From JBIKWM01 sp044356305 (lineage in GTDB: Bacteria > Bacteroidota > Bacteroidia > UBA10329): a stretch of 64,000 bases of DNA. The DNA lies in NCBI GenBank assembly GCA_044356305.1, contig JBIKWM010000009.1, positions 1 to 64,000 on the forward strand. The letters are read 5' to 3'. Both the position numbers and the translations under genes were made by a program. Below, in pieces: positions 8,431 through 17,474 of the stretch. The first letter of the stretch is position 1. Every line of letters starts with the position of its first letter. Under the pieces are notes generated by a model. That model saw only the letters and a program-made list of their open reading frames with translations. It was not told where the DNA came from and did no database searches.

Positions 8431-9629
8431 CACACCGTGCGTCCCGGATATACTTTCAGCGCTTCGGCAAGACATTCTACTGCTTTGCGTAGGGCATCAG
8501 CCTCCAGCACATAGGCCAGGCGCACCTCTTGCCTTCCCTGTCCCTTGGTGGCATAGAAACCGGTGCCCGGTGCCATCATCACGGTACTTCCATCATGGGC
8601 GAATTCCTCAAGCATCCATTGGCAGAAACGGTCGGCATCGTCAATGGGTAGGCGGGCCATGCAATAGAATGCCCCGCTCGGGTTGGGGCATTCCACACCG
8701 GGAATGGCATTCAGGCCCTTCACCAAAGTGTCCCTTCTGTTCACGTAATCATCTATCACCGCTTTGAAATAGCTGTCGGGAGTGGCGAGGGCGGCCTCTG
8801 CGGCTATCTGCCCGAAGGTTGGAGGACTCAGACGTGCCTGAGCAAATTTCAGCGCATTGGCCATCACGGACCGGTTGCGGGTCACCAATGTACCCACTCG
8901 CGCACCGCACATGCTGTAGCGTTTCGATACAGAGTCAACCATCACCACATGCTGTTCCATTCCCGGCAGATTAAGGCACGAGAATGGCTTTGCCCCATCG
9001 TAGCAGAACTCGCGGTACACCTCATCAGCAAACAGGAAAAGGTCGTGTTTCCTGGCAATCTCAGCAAGTCGCATCAGTTCATCGCGGCCATAAAGGATCC
9101 CGGTCGGGTTGCCAGGGTTGCATATCAAGATGGCCTTTGTATAGGGTGTTATCCGGTTTTCAAATTCCTCAATGGGAGGCAATGCGAAACCGTCCTTCAG
9201 GTGTGTGGTGATGGGCACCACCTTCATGCCCGCCATGGTGGCAAACCCGTTATAGTTGGCATAGAAAGGTTCCGGTACAATTACCTCATCGGCTTCGTCC
9301 ATACAGGTCATAAAGGCGAAAATGAGTGCCTCGCTGCCGCCTGTGGTCACCATGATGTCATCGGCCGTCACATCTATCCCATTCTTCTGGTAGTAACCGG
9401 CCAGTCCGTTGCGGTAAGATGCGTACCCCTCGCTGTTGCTGTACTCTATTACCTCGCGGTCTATGCTCCGGATGGCATCAAGGGCCACTTGGGGCGAATG
9501 GATGTCAGGCTGACCTATGTTGAGGTGGTACACCCTTGTGCCGCGCTGCTTGGCCGCTGTGGCATAGGGCACCAGTTTGCGTATGGGCGAGGCGGGCATC
9601 CGTTCGCCTTTGTTCGAGACTTTGGGCAT
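8430..9629 (-). CDS. Fold-type I PLP-dependent aminotransferase
   Basis: 399 aa, class I/II aminotransferase. Visible motifs are YHLNIGQPDI, the cofactor-contacting ICNPGNPTG, FADEVYREF, and the Schiff-base lysine in DSVSKRYSMCGARVG. It is close to the AspC/aromatic aminotransferase branch common in Bacteroidota, so aspartate or another amino acid is the likely donor. It is the first gene of the minus-strand set with GT2 and methyltransferase and overlaps GT2 by one base. Whether it acts in amino-acid metabolism or makes an amino sugar for its neighbours cannot be decided; the fold is not the typical DegT sugar aminotransferase. Confidence 0.93.
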   Translation of the reverse strand: MPKVSNKGERMPASPIRKLVPYATAAKQRGTRVYHLNIGQPDIHSPQVALDAIRSIDREVIEYSNSEGYASYRNGLAGYYQKNGIDVTADDIMVTTGGSEALIFAFMTCMDEADEVIVPEPFYANYNGFATMAGMKVVPITTHLKDGFALPPIEEFENRITPYTKAILICNPGNPTGILYGRDELMRLAEIARKHDLFLFADEVYREFCYDGAKPFSCLNLPGMEQHVVMVDSVSKRYSMCGARVGTLVTRNRSVMANALKFAQARLSPPTFGQIAAEAALATPDSYFKAVIDDYVNRRDTLVKGLNAIPGVECPNPSGAFYCMARLPIDDADRFCQWMLEEFAHDGSTVMMAPGTGFYATKGQGRQEVRLAYVLEADALRKAVECLAEALKVYPGRTV

Positions 9630-9658
9630 GTGTACCGTGGTCGGTTTTTAGTCGGGTC

Positions 9659-9695
9659 AAAAAAAAGAAAGTCCCAGCCATTTGGCCGGGACTTT
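9659..9695 (-). terminator. Intrinsic terminator after the DUF1573 gene
   Basis: On the minus strand, AAAGTCCCGGCC and GGCTGGGACTTT form a long stem (9668-9695), followed by a T-rich run (plus-strand positions 9659-9670). It lies just beyond the stop of the DUF1573 gene. Confidence 0.85.
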
Positions 9696-9717
9696 CAACA
9701 ATTGTATCAGATCTCTA

Positions 9718-10161
9718 TCAGTTCTTCTCGACCGGGGTGGCACCTTCCACACTTTTCATGGCTGGCATGCCGTCTTCGGTAGGGGCGGCCTTCACGGTGC
9801 CTTTGATCTTAAGGGTGGTCACCGGTTCGGTTGCGTTGCTTTCTATGGTGACGCTCTTGTTGATAGGGCCTACACGCTTGGTATCGTATTTCACCTTGAT
9901 GCTGCCTTTGGCACCTGGTGCAATGGGCTCCTTCGGCCATTCAGGCACGGTGCAGCCGCAACTTCCTTTGGCTTTGGCAATCACCAATGGCTCGGTCCCG
10001 GTGTTGGTGAAAACGAACTCGCATTCTCCGTTGCCACCTTGTTCAACCATGCCGTAGTCGTGTTCCATTTTCTCGAAGTTGAGCACGGCACCGGCCTGTT
10101 GTGCCAGGGCGAACATGGTTCCACTGAGGGCGATGACGAGAGTGAGAAGGGTCTTTTTCAT
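9718..10161 (-). CDS. Exported DUF1573 protein
   Basis: 147 aa with a signal peptide (LLTLVIALSGTMFALA, then QQAG). The remainder is one DUF1573 Ig-like domain: FEKMEHDYGMVEQGG, FVFTNTGTEPLVIAKAKGSCGCT and IKVKYDTKRVGP. Such single-domain proteins are very common in Bacteroidota; they are periplasmic or surface proteins of unknown function. The SCGCT pair of cysteines is a conserved family feature. It stands alone, with its own terminator and a -7-like box (TACCTTCG, 10194-10201). Confidence 0.9.
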   Translation of the reverse strand: MKKTLLTLVIALSGTMFALAQQAGAVLNFEKMEHDYGMVEQGGNGECEFVFTNTGTEPLVIAKAKGSCGCTVPEWPKEPIAPGAKGSIKVKYDTKRVGPINKSVTIESNATEPVTTLKIKGTVKAAPTEDGMPAMKSVEGATPVEKN

Positions 10162-10193
10162 GTTTGATGGGTAAATGGGTCGTTTTACACGGC

Positions 10194-10201
10194 CGAAGGT
10201 A
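10194..10201 (-). promoter_or_regulatory. -7-like box TACCTTCG for the DUF1573 gene
   Basis: Variant of TAnnTTTG, 32 nt before the ATG at 10161. No clear -33 element. Confidence 0.3.
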
Positions 10202-10259
10202 CTCTGTTCCGCAGCAGGCGGGCTGTTAAAGAGATGTTAACCGCATTTTGATGTGGTGA

Positions 10260-10292
10260 TTGCCCTTCGAATTGCGAATACGCTTATACTTG
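10260..10292 (+). promoter_or_regulatory. Putative folD promoter (TTG ... TATACTTG)
   Basis: TTG at 10260-10262 and TATACTTG at 10285-10292 are 22 nt apart, close to the Bacteroidota -33/-7 spacing. The box ends 6 nt before the folD ATG, implying a leaderless message. Confidence 0.4.
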
Positions 10293-10298
10293 TATCCG

Positions 10299-11249
10299 AT
10301 GCGTATCCTCGATGGAAAAGTGGCCTCCAAGGCCTTGTTGGCTGAGATAGCGGCCGATGTGGAACATGCTGTGGGCCAGGGAGCGCGGCCTCCGCATTTG
10401 GCCGCGGTGCTGGTGGGAGATGATGGTGCAAGCCTCACATACGTGAACTCGAAAGTGCGGCATTGCGATCAGGTGGGCATTCGGTCCAGCCTTTTTCAAC
10501 TGCCGGCCCATACGCAACAGGACGAGGTTCTTGCTCTTGTCCATAAGTTGAATGAAGATGACGGGGTGGACGGATTCATCGTGCAGCTACCCTTGCCCCG
10601 TCATTTGGACGAGCGGGCCGTGGTCATGGCCATTGACCCTAGAAAGGACGTGGACGGTTTCCATCCGCAAAATGTGGGAAGGCTCACTTTGGGCATGCCC
10701 ACTTTCGTGTCCGCCACACCTTTGGGCATCATGGAGATGCTACGGTATTTTCATGTTCCCACTGCTGGCCGCCACGCAGTGGTACTTGGTCGTAGCAACA
10801 TAGTCGGTACCCCAATGAGCATACTGCTGAGCCGTGGCACCGAACCGGGCAACTGCACCGTTACCCTGTGCCACAGCCGCACGCCCGACATTGCCGAGCA
10901 TGTGCGAAGGGCCGATATCATTGTTGCAGCCATCGGCAAGCCCGGTTTCGTAACGGCCGATATGGTCAAGCCGGGTGCTGTGGTCATCGATGTCGGAATC
11001 ACTCGGGTCATAGACCCTGCACATCCCAAAGGCTACGCCATACGCGGTGATGTTGATTTTGACAACGTGGCTCCTCTTTGCTCTTGGATAACTCCTGTGC
11101 CGGGCGGAGTGGGCCTCATGACCATTGTGGCGCTTCTGCGCAACACGATGCAGGCCTACCGTTCATCTCCCCACCATAAACGATCACCCCAAACCCCCAT
11201 CCCCAATGGAAAAGACAGGTACGTGCGAAATTCCACTGAAGAACCGTGA
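10299..11249 (+). CDS. folD: Methylenetetrahydrofolate dehydrogenase / cyclohydrolase
   Basis: Bifunctional cytoplasmic enzyme of one-carbon metabolism: it oxidises 5,10-methylene-THF with NAD(P) and hydrolyses the product to 10-formyl-THF. 316 aa from ATG 10299 (MRILDGKVASKAL); an upstream in-frame ATG at 10260 would add 13 unconserved residues. Signatures are SLTYVNSK (Tyr and Lys of the active site), VQLPLPRHL, DVDGFHPQNVGRL, GRSNIVGTPMS and PVPGGVGLMTIVALL. Normal family sequence ends near residue 290 (RNTMQAYR). About 28 unrelated residues follow and run 44 nt into the next gene, so the original stop seems to have been lost or moved. Confidence 0.96.
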   Translation: MRILDGKVASKALLAEIAADVEHAVGQGARPPHLAAVLVGDDGASLTYVNSKVRHCDQVGIRSSLFQLPAHTQQDEVLALVHKLNEDDGVDGFIVQLPLPRHLDERAVVMAIDPRKDVDGFHPQNVGRLTLGMPTFVSATPLGIMEMLRYFHVPTAGRHAVVLGRSNIVGTPMSILLSRGTEPGNCTVTLCHSRTPDIAEHVRRADIIVAAIGKPGFVTADMVKPGAVVIDVGITRVIDPAHPKGYAIRGDVDFDNVAPLCSWITPVPGGVGLMTIVALLRNTMQAYRSSPHHKRSPQTPIPNGKDRYVRNSTEEP

Positions 11250-11766
11250 AGGCAGGTCGGTTACCATAGACTGCCATGTTTACGATGCCATTTTGGCCGA
11301 TGAGTATCTGCGGTCCATCCGGTTCATCGACAACCTGCGGATGCACAGCAACGGGTACGCCATTTATCAGCGCAGCTTGAATAGGGGCTACGGTGTTGAG
11401 TACGAGACCATATATCTGCATCGCTGGATTGCTGAACACTTCATGCAGATTCCGACTGATACGGGGGGCAGACGCATGTTCGTGCATTTCAAAGATGGGA
11501 ATGCCTTAAATGCCACACTCGCCAACCTTGAATATGTGAGCATGAACGTTTTGCGCAGACTCAGCAGTGATGTTACAAGTGCTTGCGGCTATCGTGGAGT
11601 GAGCAAGGACCGCGACCGTTTCAGGGCAACCATCTATCAGCACAAAAAAGCCATCAACCTTGGTTCTTTTGACACGGCCGAAGAAGCGGCCATGGCTTAC
11701 AACGCAAAAGCCATAGAGCTATTCGGGCCCAGTGTTTTCCTAAATAAACTGAAGCCGAAGAAGTGA
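11206..11766 (+). CDS. HNH endonuclease-like protein with AP2 DNA-binding domain
   Basis: 186 aa from ATG 11206. The middle matches the HNH_3 pattern: LHRWIAEHF, then VHFKDGNALNATLANLEYV with His and both Asn positions present. The C terminus is an AP2 DNA-binding domain: GYRGVSKDRDRFRATIY, GSFDTAEEAAMAYNAKA. This combination is known from homing-type and phage HNH nucleases. It overlaps folD by 44 nt, in a different frame, and ends 12 nt from the convergent siaB-like gene. It could be a free-standing mobile nuclease settled at the folD 3' end. Activity is not certain because the Asn usually preceding the second His is Val here. Confidence 0.85.
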   Translation: MEKTGTCEIPLKNREGRSVTIDCHVYDAILADEYLRSIRFIDNLRMHSNGYAIYQRSLNRGYGVEYETIYLHRWIAEHFMQIPTDTGGRRMFVHFKDGNALNATLANLEYVSMNVLRRLSSDVTSACGYRGVSKDRDRFRATIYQHKKAINLGSFDTAEEAAMAYNAKAIELFGPSVFLNKLKPKK

Positions 11767-11778
11767 ATAGGACCCGAA

Positions 11779-12342
11779 TCAGATAATTGACTCGCGTGTG
11801 TTCACAGTGATCTTGAGCGTGAAGAACGAAGTAGAGTCATCCACTTTCACAAACTCATAACCGATCCTGTTGCCGCTCCTGCGGTACATGTCGAGCAGAC
11901 CCAGACCCGCTCCGCCCTTGAGGCTGAATGCCGCATCGCGCAGCTTATCGCTATAGGTCTCGCGCACTTCATCAGTCCCAATGCTGTTAACTTCTTCCAA
12001 ACGTCTTCGCAAGGGCTCTACAGTGGCCGCATCTATCATGTTGCCCGTAATGATGAAGAGCTGACCATCGCCCCGGCCCATGAGCAGTATGCTCGATCGG
12101 CCTCCTTTATCGGTGCGGTGGGCATGATTCACTACGTTCTGCAGGCATTCAACCAGTATCTGGAACACCCGTTTACGGAACTTCTTGTTGTCGAGTACGC
12201 TGGTCAGCTTGGCCTCGGTAAGCGTGAGGAGGTGCTGAACTGTGCGGTCGTTTATCTCATCGCGGTATGCGAGCAGCACCTCATGTTCGGCCATGAAGCG
12301 CTCGATGTCGTAAAAACCGTTATCTGATGCCGATTCTGGCAT
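11779..12342 (-). CDS. SiaB-family GHKL kinase (DUF6272)
   Basis: 187 aa, a single HATPase-type domain. The N box (VECLQNVVNHAHR) and glycine-rich lid (LKGGAGLGLLDMYRRSG) are intact. This matches the SiaB kinase of the SiaABCD system, which phosphorylates the anti-sigma-antagonist-like SiaC and is opposed by a SpoIIE/PP2C phosphatase. No siaC-like gene is adjacent. A PP2C phosphatase with PAS domains lies about 49 kb away at 61531-63594; a link is possible but unproven. It is divergent from queE, with about 100 nt between. Confidence 0.85.
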   Translation of the reverse strand: MPESASDNGFYDIERFMAEHEVLLAYRDEINDRTVQHLLTLTEAKLTSVLDNKKFRKRVFQILVECLQNVVNHAHRTDKGGRSSILLMGRGDGQLFIITGNMIDAATVEPLRRRLEEVNSIGTDEVRETYSDKLRDAAFSLKGGAGLGLLDMYRRSGNRIGYEFVKVDDSTSFFTLKITVNTRESII

Positions 12343-12445
12343 GAATGGAGGTGGAAAACGTGGCCTGTAACGGCATTTCGGGTCAAAGGGTTGCCCAAGC
12401 CGAGGGGTTATCTTCGTGGCCCCTGTGCATAGGGCTGAAGAGAAT

Positions 12446-13078
12446 ATGACCGAGGCTGAAAGTGAACAGTTGGATAAGGGCCTGATGTTGCCGGTGATGG
12501 AGCAGTTCTACACCTTGCAGGGCGAGGGTGCCCACACGGGGCGAGCCGCTTATTTTGTCAGGGTGGGCGGGTGCGATGTGGGCTGCCACTGGTGCGATGT
12601 GAAAGAGAGTTGGAATGCCGACTTGCACCCTCTCACCGCAATTGCCGACATAGTGGCCCCAGCCCTACAGATGCCCGCGCGCACCATGGTCATCACCGGT
12701 GGCGAGCCATCCATCTACAACCTCTATCCTTTATGCCAAATGCTGCACAGCCAGGGTTTTCAGGTGCATATTGAGACCTCGGGTGCCTATCCGTTGCGAG
12801 GCGAGTTCGACTGGGTGTGCCTTTCGCCAAAAAAGACGGCACCACCTTTGCCCATGGCCAGCCAGATGGCTCATGAACTAAAAGTGATTATTCACAACCG
12901 GAACGACCTGAAATGGGCGGAGGAACACGCTGCAACAGTGCGCCCTTCCTGCCAGCTTTTTGTGCAGCCCGAATGGAGCAAAAGGGCTGAGATGATGCCC
13001 CTAGCCATTGATTTTGTTCAGAACGACCCGCGCTGGCGCATCTCATTGCAGAGCCACAAGTACATGAACATACCTTGA
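12446..13078 (+). CDS. queE: 7-carboxy-7-deazaguanine synthase
   Basis: Radical SAM enzyme that converts carboxytetrahydropterin to 7-carboxy-7-deazaguanine in queuosine biosynthesis. 210 aa from ATG 12446; the upstream in-frame ATG at 12416 would add ten unconserved residues. The family signature FYTLQGEGAHTGR is followed by the cluster ligands CDVGCHWC (Cx3Cx2C), then MVITGGEPS and IETSGAYPL. It begins an operon: the PorE-like gene starts 3 nt after its stop. No other que gene is in the window. Confidence 0.94.
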   Translation: MTEAESEQLDKGLMLPVMEQFYTLQGEGAHTGRAAYFVRVGGCDVGCHWCDVKESWNADLHPLTAIADIVAPALQMPARTMVITGGEPSIYNLYPLCQMLHSQGFQVHIETSGAYPLRGEFDWVCLSPKKTAPPLPMASQMAHELKVIIHNRNDLKWAEEHAATVRPSCQLFVQPEWSKRAEMMPLAIDFVQNDPRWRISLQSHKYMNIP

Positions 13079-13081
13079 CCT

Positions 13082-15001
13082 ATGTGGAGGATCATTGCTA
13101 CGTCCTTACTGCTTGCAATCGGCCAGATGACCGAGGCACAGACCTATTCCACCAAAGACAAAAAGGCCATTGCCTCATACGAGGAAGGCCTGCGTCATTA
13201 TGATTTCAAGCGGAATGATGAGGCGAAGGCGGCCATGCTGAAGGCTCTGAAGTTTGACGACAGATTTATTGAGCCCCGTATCCTTTTGGGTGATATATGC
13301 GCTGATATGGGCAACTACGAGGAGGCCGCGGCCGAGTACCAGAAAGTAGTGGATCAGGATGCTGATTATTTTGTGAATGCGCAATACAGATTGGCGCAGA
13401 ACCAAATACTAATGGGCCGATATGCTGATGCGCTCAAGAATCTGGAGGCATATGTGCTGCGCAAGCGTGTAAACCCTCAGATGCGCGAAAAGGCCACTAA
13501 ACTGACCGAGACGGCCCGGTTCGGTGAGGTGGCTGTGGCTCATCCGGTCCCGTTTGACCCGAAGAACCTCGGAGCGGGCATAAACACGGCTGATTACGAA
13601 TATTTCCCGGCCCTCACTGCCGATGAGCGCACCCTCATCTACACGCGCAACCAGCGCCTTAACGGTGGCATGGGCATGCAGGAGGATTTCTATGTGAGTC
13701 AGCGAGGCAACAGTGGTTGGGAACGTGCCTTGAACATGGGGGAACCGATCAATACCGATGAGAATGAAGGCGCACCGACCATCTCGGCCAACGGACGGGT
13801 ACTCACCTTCACAGCCTGTAACCGGCCCGATGGAATGGGCAGTTGTGACCTGAAGATTTCACAAAAGGTGGGCGACAGATGGTCACCATCCACATTTATC
13901 GGACCACCTGTTAGCTCAAACAAATGGGAGTCGCAACCTTCACTCTCGGCCGATGGGCGCACACTCTACTATGCCAGCAACCGTGCGGGCGGGCAGGGCG
14001 GTATGGACATTTGGGTGAGCCGGATGGATGCTGATGGACTTTGGGCCTTGCCTGAGAATCTTGGCGACCGTGTCAATTCAAAGGGAAACGAACAGACACC
14101 GTTCATTCACCCCGATGGTCGCACGCTTTACTTTGCCAGCGATGGCCATGTGGGACTGGGAGGCAATGACATCTTCGTCACCCGCATGGCCGATGACGGT
14201 TCTTGGTCAAAACCGCTGAATCTCGGCTTTCCGATAAACTCATGGAAAGATGAGATAGGATTGATCGTAGGGGCCAGTGGAACTACGGCATACTACTCCA
14301 GCGACCGTTCGGGCGGCATGGGTGGTCTCGATCTGTATTCGTTTGAGCTGCATGCTGATGCGCGACCTACTCCTGTCACTTATGTGCGGGGTAAGGTGAC
14401 CGATGCAGCCAACAATTATCCATTGCAGGCCACTATCGAACTTATCGACCTGACCACAAACAAAATCGTCACCGTGACTGAGAGCGACCGTGTCAATGGT
14501 CAGTATCTCGTATGCCTGCCTGTAAACCGCAAGTACGCCCTCAACGTGTCGAGACCTGATTATCTGTTCAGTTCAGACCACTTCAGCCTCGATACTGTTT
14601 CGACTGCATCAGAGCCTTTTTCAAAGGATGTGAAACTGCAACCCGTCAAATTCGGTGAGAAGGTCGTGCTGCGCAATATTTTCTTCGAGTCGGGCAGTGC
14701 CGCTTTGTTGCCACAATCTGTGGCCGAACTGGAGAAACTCCAGAAGTTCCTGATGAGCAATATGAACCTGAGCATCGAAATCGGGGGCCATACAGATAAC
14801 GTGGGCAAGGACGAGGATAACCTTACCCTGAGCGATAACCGCGCGAAGGCTGTCCGCGATTGGCTCATTGACCATGGAGTGAAAGACTCGCGCCTAACGG
14901 CTAAAGGCTATGGCGAGACCCAGCCCATTGCCAAAAACGACACCCTTGAGGGCAGGGCCGAGAATAGGCGTACTGAGTTCACTGTGAAAGAGCGCAAATG
15001 A
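13082..15001 (+). CDS. PorE-like OmpA-family protein (TPR, five-bladed PD40 propeller, OmpA)
   Basis: 639 aa. Domains in order: signal peptide (1-19, ends TEAQ); TPR region about 25-130 (ALKFDDRFIEPRILLGDI); five PD40 blades about 155-435 with repeated S.DGRTLYYASNR.GG.GG.DI units; a carboxypeptidase-regulatory-like domain about 440-520; and an OmpA peptidoglycan-binding domain about 530-639 (IGGHTDNVG, NRRTEF). This is the architecture of PorE, the T9SS component thought to tie the machine to the cell wall. PorE of Porphyromonas is a lipoprotein, but no lipobox is seen here, so a paralogue is equally possible. The start is 3 nt after queE; the end overlaps the next gene as ATGA. Confidence 0.88.
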   Translation: MWRIIATSLLLAIGQMTEAQTYSTKDKKAIASYEEGLRHYDFKRNDEAKAAMLKALKFDDRFIEPRILLGDICADMGNYEEAAAEYQKVVDQDADYFVNAQYRLAQNQILMGRYADALKNLEAYVLRKRVNPQMREKATKLTETARFGEVAVAHPVPFDPKNLGAGINTADYEYFPALTADERTLIYTRNQRLNGGMGMQEDFYVSQRGNSGWERALNMGEPINTDENEGAPTISANGRVLTFTACNRPDGMGSCDLKISQKVGDRWSPSTFIGPPVSSNKWESQPSLSADGRTLYYASNRAGGQGGMDIWVSRMDADGLWALPENLGDRVNSKGNEQTPFIHPDGRTLYFASDGHVGLGGNDIFVTRMADDGSWSKPLNLGFPINSWKDEIGLIVGASGTTAYYSSDRSGGMGGLDLYSFELHADARPTPVTYVRGKVTDAANNYPLQATIELIDLTTNKIVTVTESDRVNGQYLVCLPVNRKYALNVSRPDYLFSSDHFSLDTVSTASEPFSKDVKLQPVKFGEKVVLRNIFFESGSAALLPQSVAELEKLQKFLMSNMNLSIEIGGHTDNVGKDEDNLTLSDNRAKAVRDWLIDHGVKDSRLTAKGYGETQPIAKNDTLEGRAENRRTEFTVKERK

Positions 15002-16071
15002 CCCGGACGCTTATCCTTGTTCTTTTGCCTATTTGGTCATTGGCCCAGCAGCCGATTTACAGTCTATATCTTTTGGGTGATGGAGGAAAGGACACCACAG
15101 CTGGAAAGGCCCTTCTGATGCTGGGCGATGAACTGGGCATGCACCCCAACAGCGCGGTGCTTTTCCTGGGCGACAATATTTATCCGACAGGGCTCGATGG
15201 CGAACCGGGAACCGAGAAGTTTCGCCACAACGAGCTTCGGTTGTTGGCACAGTTGGATCGGACCAAAGAGCACACAGGCCACGTGGTGTGGGTGCCCGGC
15301 AACCACGACTGGCAGGCTGGCCTTTGGAATGGCCAGCGACTTGTTCAGCGCGAGCAGGCGTATGTCGAGGATTATTACCGGAAACATTCCAAAGCCTCCA
15401 ACCGCGACTCAGTGGTTTTCATTCCGCGCGATGGATTGCCCGGCCCCATCCTGATGCGCCTGCCCGAAGGGGTGAGCCTTGTTGCATTTGACCTGCAATG
15501 GTGGCTTCAGTCGCAGTTCTTCCACCGCGTGCCTCGGCCAGAGGGGCTTTCACGCAGGGAAGTGACTAGGAAGTTCATTGCTGACCTCGACACAATGATC
15601 AGTAAGGAGCGGGCTGCCGGGCGCAAAGTGGTGATCACCTCGCACCACCCTATGTTCAGCAATGGTCATCACGGTGCACCGAAACAGCCGTTGCGTTTCC
15701 TGATCAACTGTACTCCCTTTCAGATATTCGGGCTGCTGGGCCTCAATCGTGCGCTGGTGCAGGATATCCCACAGCCCCGATACAAGCGAATGCGAAAGCG
15801 GATAATGAGTGTTTTTGCTCACCATAAGGGATTGATTCATGTGGCTGGACACGAACACACATTGCAATACATACCCATGGCCGATGACCACTTTATTGTG
15901 AGCGGCTCGGGCAGCAAGCGTTCATCGATTGTTTCTGACCGCTATCCGGCCAGATACATGGACGACCGCTCCACTGGCTTTATACGCCTCGATCTGATGC
16001 CAGATGGTACTTGGCGACTCAAGGTATTCACCTCGTTGGCCGGTGGTGAGGTGGCGGAATTTGGGCTATGA
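14998..16071 (+). CDS. Exported metallophosphoesterase (calcineurin-like)
   Basis: 357 aa with a short signal peptide (LILVLLPIWSLAQQ). All five phosphodiesterase motifs are present: LYLLGDGG, FLGDNIYP, PGNHDW, SHHPMFSNGHHG and AGHEHTLQ, which bind a dinuclear metal centre. The substrate is unknown; export suggests the periplasm or cell surface. Its start overlaps the PorE-like gene (ATGA), so the two are translationally coupled. It converges on the minus-strand membrane-protein gene; a perfect 6-bp hairpin (16072-16089) sits between the stops but has no T-run. Confidence 0.93.
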   Translation: MTRTLILVLLPIWSLAQQPIYSLYLLGDGGKDTTAGKALLMLGDELGMHPNSAVLFLGDNIYPTGLDGEPGTEKFRHNELRLLAQLDRTKEHTGHVVWVPGNHDWQAGLWNGQRLVQREQAYVEDYYRKHSKASNRDSVVFIPRDGLPGPILMRLPEGVSLVAFDLQWWLQSQFFHRVPRPEGLSRREVTRKFIADLDTMISKERAAGRKVVITSHHPMFSNGHHGAPKQPLRFLINCTPFQIFGLLGLNRALVQDIPQPRYKRMRKRIMSVFAHHKGLIHVAGHEHTLQYIPMADDHFIVSGSGSKRSSIVSDRYPARYMDDRSTGFIRLDLMPDGTWRLKVFTSLAGGEVAEFGL

Positions 16072-16079
16072 TGTGAAGA

Positions 16080-17474
16080 TCAGTTCACAATCACGTAGTT
16101 GCCTTCAGCCAAATTAAAGTACTCTGGATTCAGTGTTTCTGAATCAATGACAGCCCCATCTGATGTAGCTATAAAGGCCCGTTGGTTAGGTTCAGATCTA
16201 TTGATGATTTCGCCCTGAGTAATAAGTATCGTTGAGGACATTTTATTTTCATCGATAGCAGTTAGATACAATAGACTCTCCACTCCACTCGACCAGTAGA
16301 CACCATATTTTGCTCCAATTTCCGATGTGATTTTCACCAGGAGTTTGCGACTATGGTTATCGGCCACTAGTTCCTTCATCATCGAATATCGTTTTGAATG
16401 ATGCTTCAAGCGAAATAGAATGTCGTTTCCACGAACCAGAACCAACAGCCCTAATGCGGCTAAGACCGACACACGTCTGACATTATTAAATTCTAGGTCT
16501 ACAGTCATAACAGAAGCAACTGATATTAGTCCAATGGACATGAAACCTTTTTCCAATACAATTGCACTTTCTCCATTGGGGTACATAAGAGCTGATATTA
16601 CAATCAAAATAGGGTAACTCAACAAGTAAACAACAAGGGGTATGAGACGTTTAGTTATTATGAGACTACATACGCCCATTAGCCAAAGGATATTGCTAAA
16701 GATGAAAAATTTCAAACTTATTCTACTTGTGAAGAGATAAAAATCCAAAGCCTTATTCTGCTTCAAACTAAGTAAAGACTCAATCAGATTGCCTTCAATT
16801 GCTTGAAAATTCGAGTTGAATCTAGACTGATAAATAAAAAGAAGCATCGCTACTAAGGCAGGCAAAGACAAGGTGATATACTTCTCTATCGTCAATTTGC
16901 TATTTGACTTATTCAATGTAAGGGTGAATGCTATACAGAAGAGAATGGTGAATAAACTGTTTGGGTGAGCAAGAGCTGCTATGAACCAGACGAAAACTGC
17001 AGATATGAAATGAACATTTTTATTGGTTCTCAGAAATTGATCGAATAGACAGAGGCCACTGGCCACTAGTACAAGGGCAAGTGTAGACTCATTTGCCGGG
17101 TTAAGGAAAGTGTAGGCCGTGGTGATAAATACAATTGAAGACATGATGAAAACTGTACTAACCCGATTCACCATACGGATAGTCAATAGTCCGATGGACG
17201 CATAGACTACCGCGAACGAAACAGAGTAAAGATGAACCAGTGCTTTTAAAGGCATTCCTGCCCACACCCCAGCGAAGGCCGGTGCGAGTGTGAGTGCTGA
17301 TGCTGGTCTAGGGAGAAAAAAATCATGATTGCCCTGAATCACCGAAAATAGGTACCAGGCTGTATCGGCATGACAGACGCGCTCTAAGGAAAATTCCCAG
17401 CATACTATTCCATAATACAAGAAAACCAAAAGGGCAGAGAAGAAGTAGACCCACTGCCAACGATCAGTGAACAT
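16080..17474 (-). CDS. Polytopic membrane protein, AT-rich
   Basis: 464 aa. About ten hydrophobic helices occupy residues 10-345, followed by a soluble C-terminal region of about 110 residues. The first loop contains HADTAWYLF and the next RPASAL, a layout reminiscent of GT-C glycosyltransferases (acidic residue in the first large loop), but I cannot assign a family. Base composition is clearly lower in GC than the surroundings (two sampled lines give 33% and 38%, against 58% in the PorE-like gene). It overlaps the end of the propeller gene by 11 nt and is last of the minus-strand surface cluster. Function unknown. Confidence 0.8.
   Translation of the reverse strand: MFTDRWQWVYFFSALLVFLYYGIVCWEFSLERVCHADTAWYLFSVIQGNHDFFLPRPASALTLAPAFAGVWAGMPLKALVHLYSVSFAVVYASIGLLTIRMVNRVSTVFIMSSIVFITTAYTFLNPANESTLALVLVASGLCLFDQFLRTNKNVHFISAVFVWFIAALAHPNSLFTILFCIAFTLTLNKSNSKLTIEKYITLSLPALVAMLLFIYQSRFNSNFQAIEGNLIESLLSLKQNKALDFYLFTSRISLKFFIFSNILWLMGVCSLIITKRLIPLVVYLLSYPILIVISALMYPNGESAIVLEKGFMSIGLISVASVMTVDLEFNNVRRVSVLAALGLLVLVRGNDILFRLKHHSKRYSMMKELVADNHSRKLLVKITSEIGAKYGVYWSSGVESLLYLTAIDENKMSSTILITQGEIINRSEPNQRAFIATSDGAVIDSETLNPEYFNLAEGNYVIVN

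Noticed and set aside
16072..16089. Perfect inverted repeat TGTGAA/TTCACA between convergent genes as a terminator
   Set aside because: Short AT-rich stem with no T-run on either side; noted in the gene entry only.
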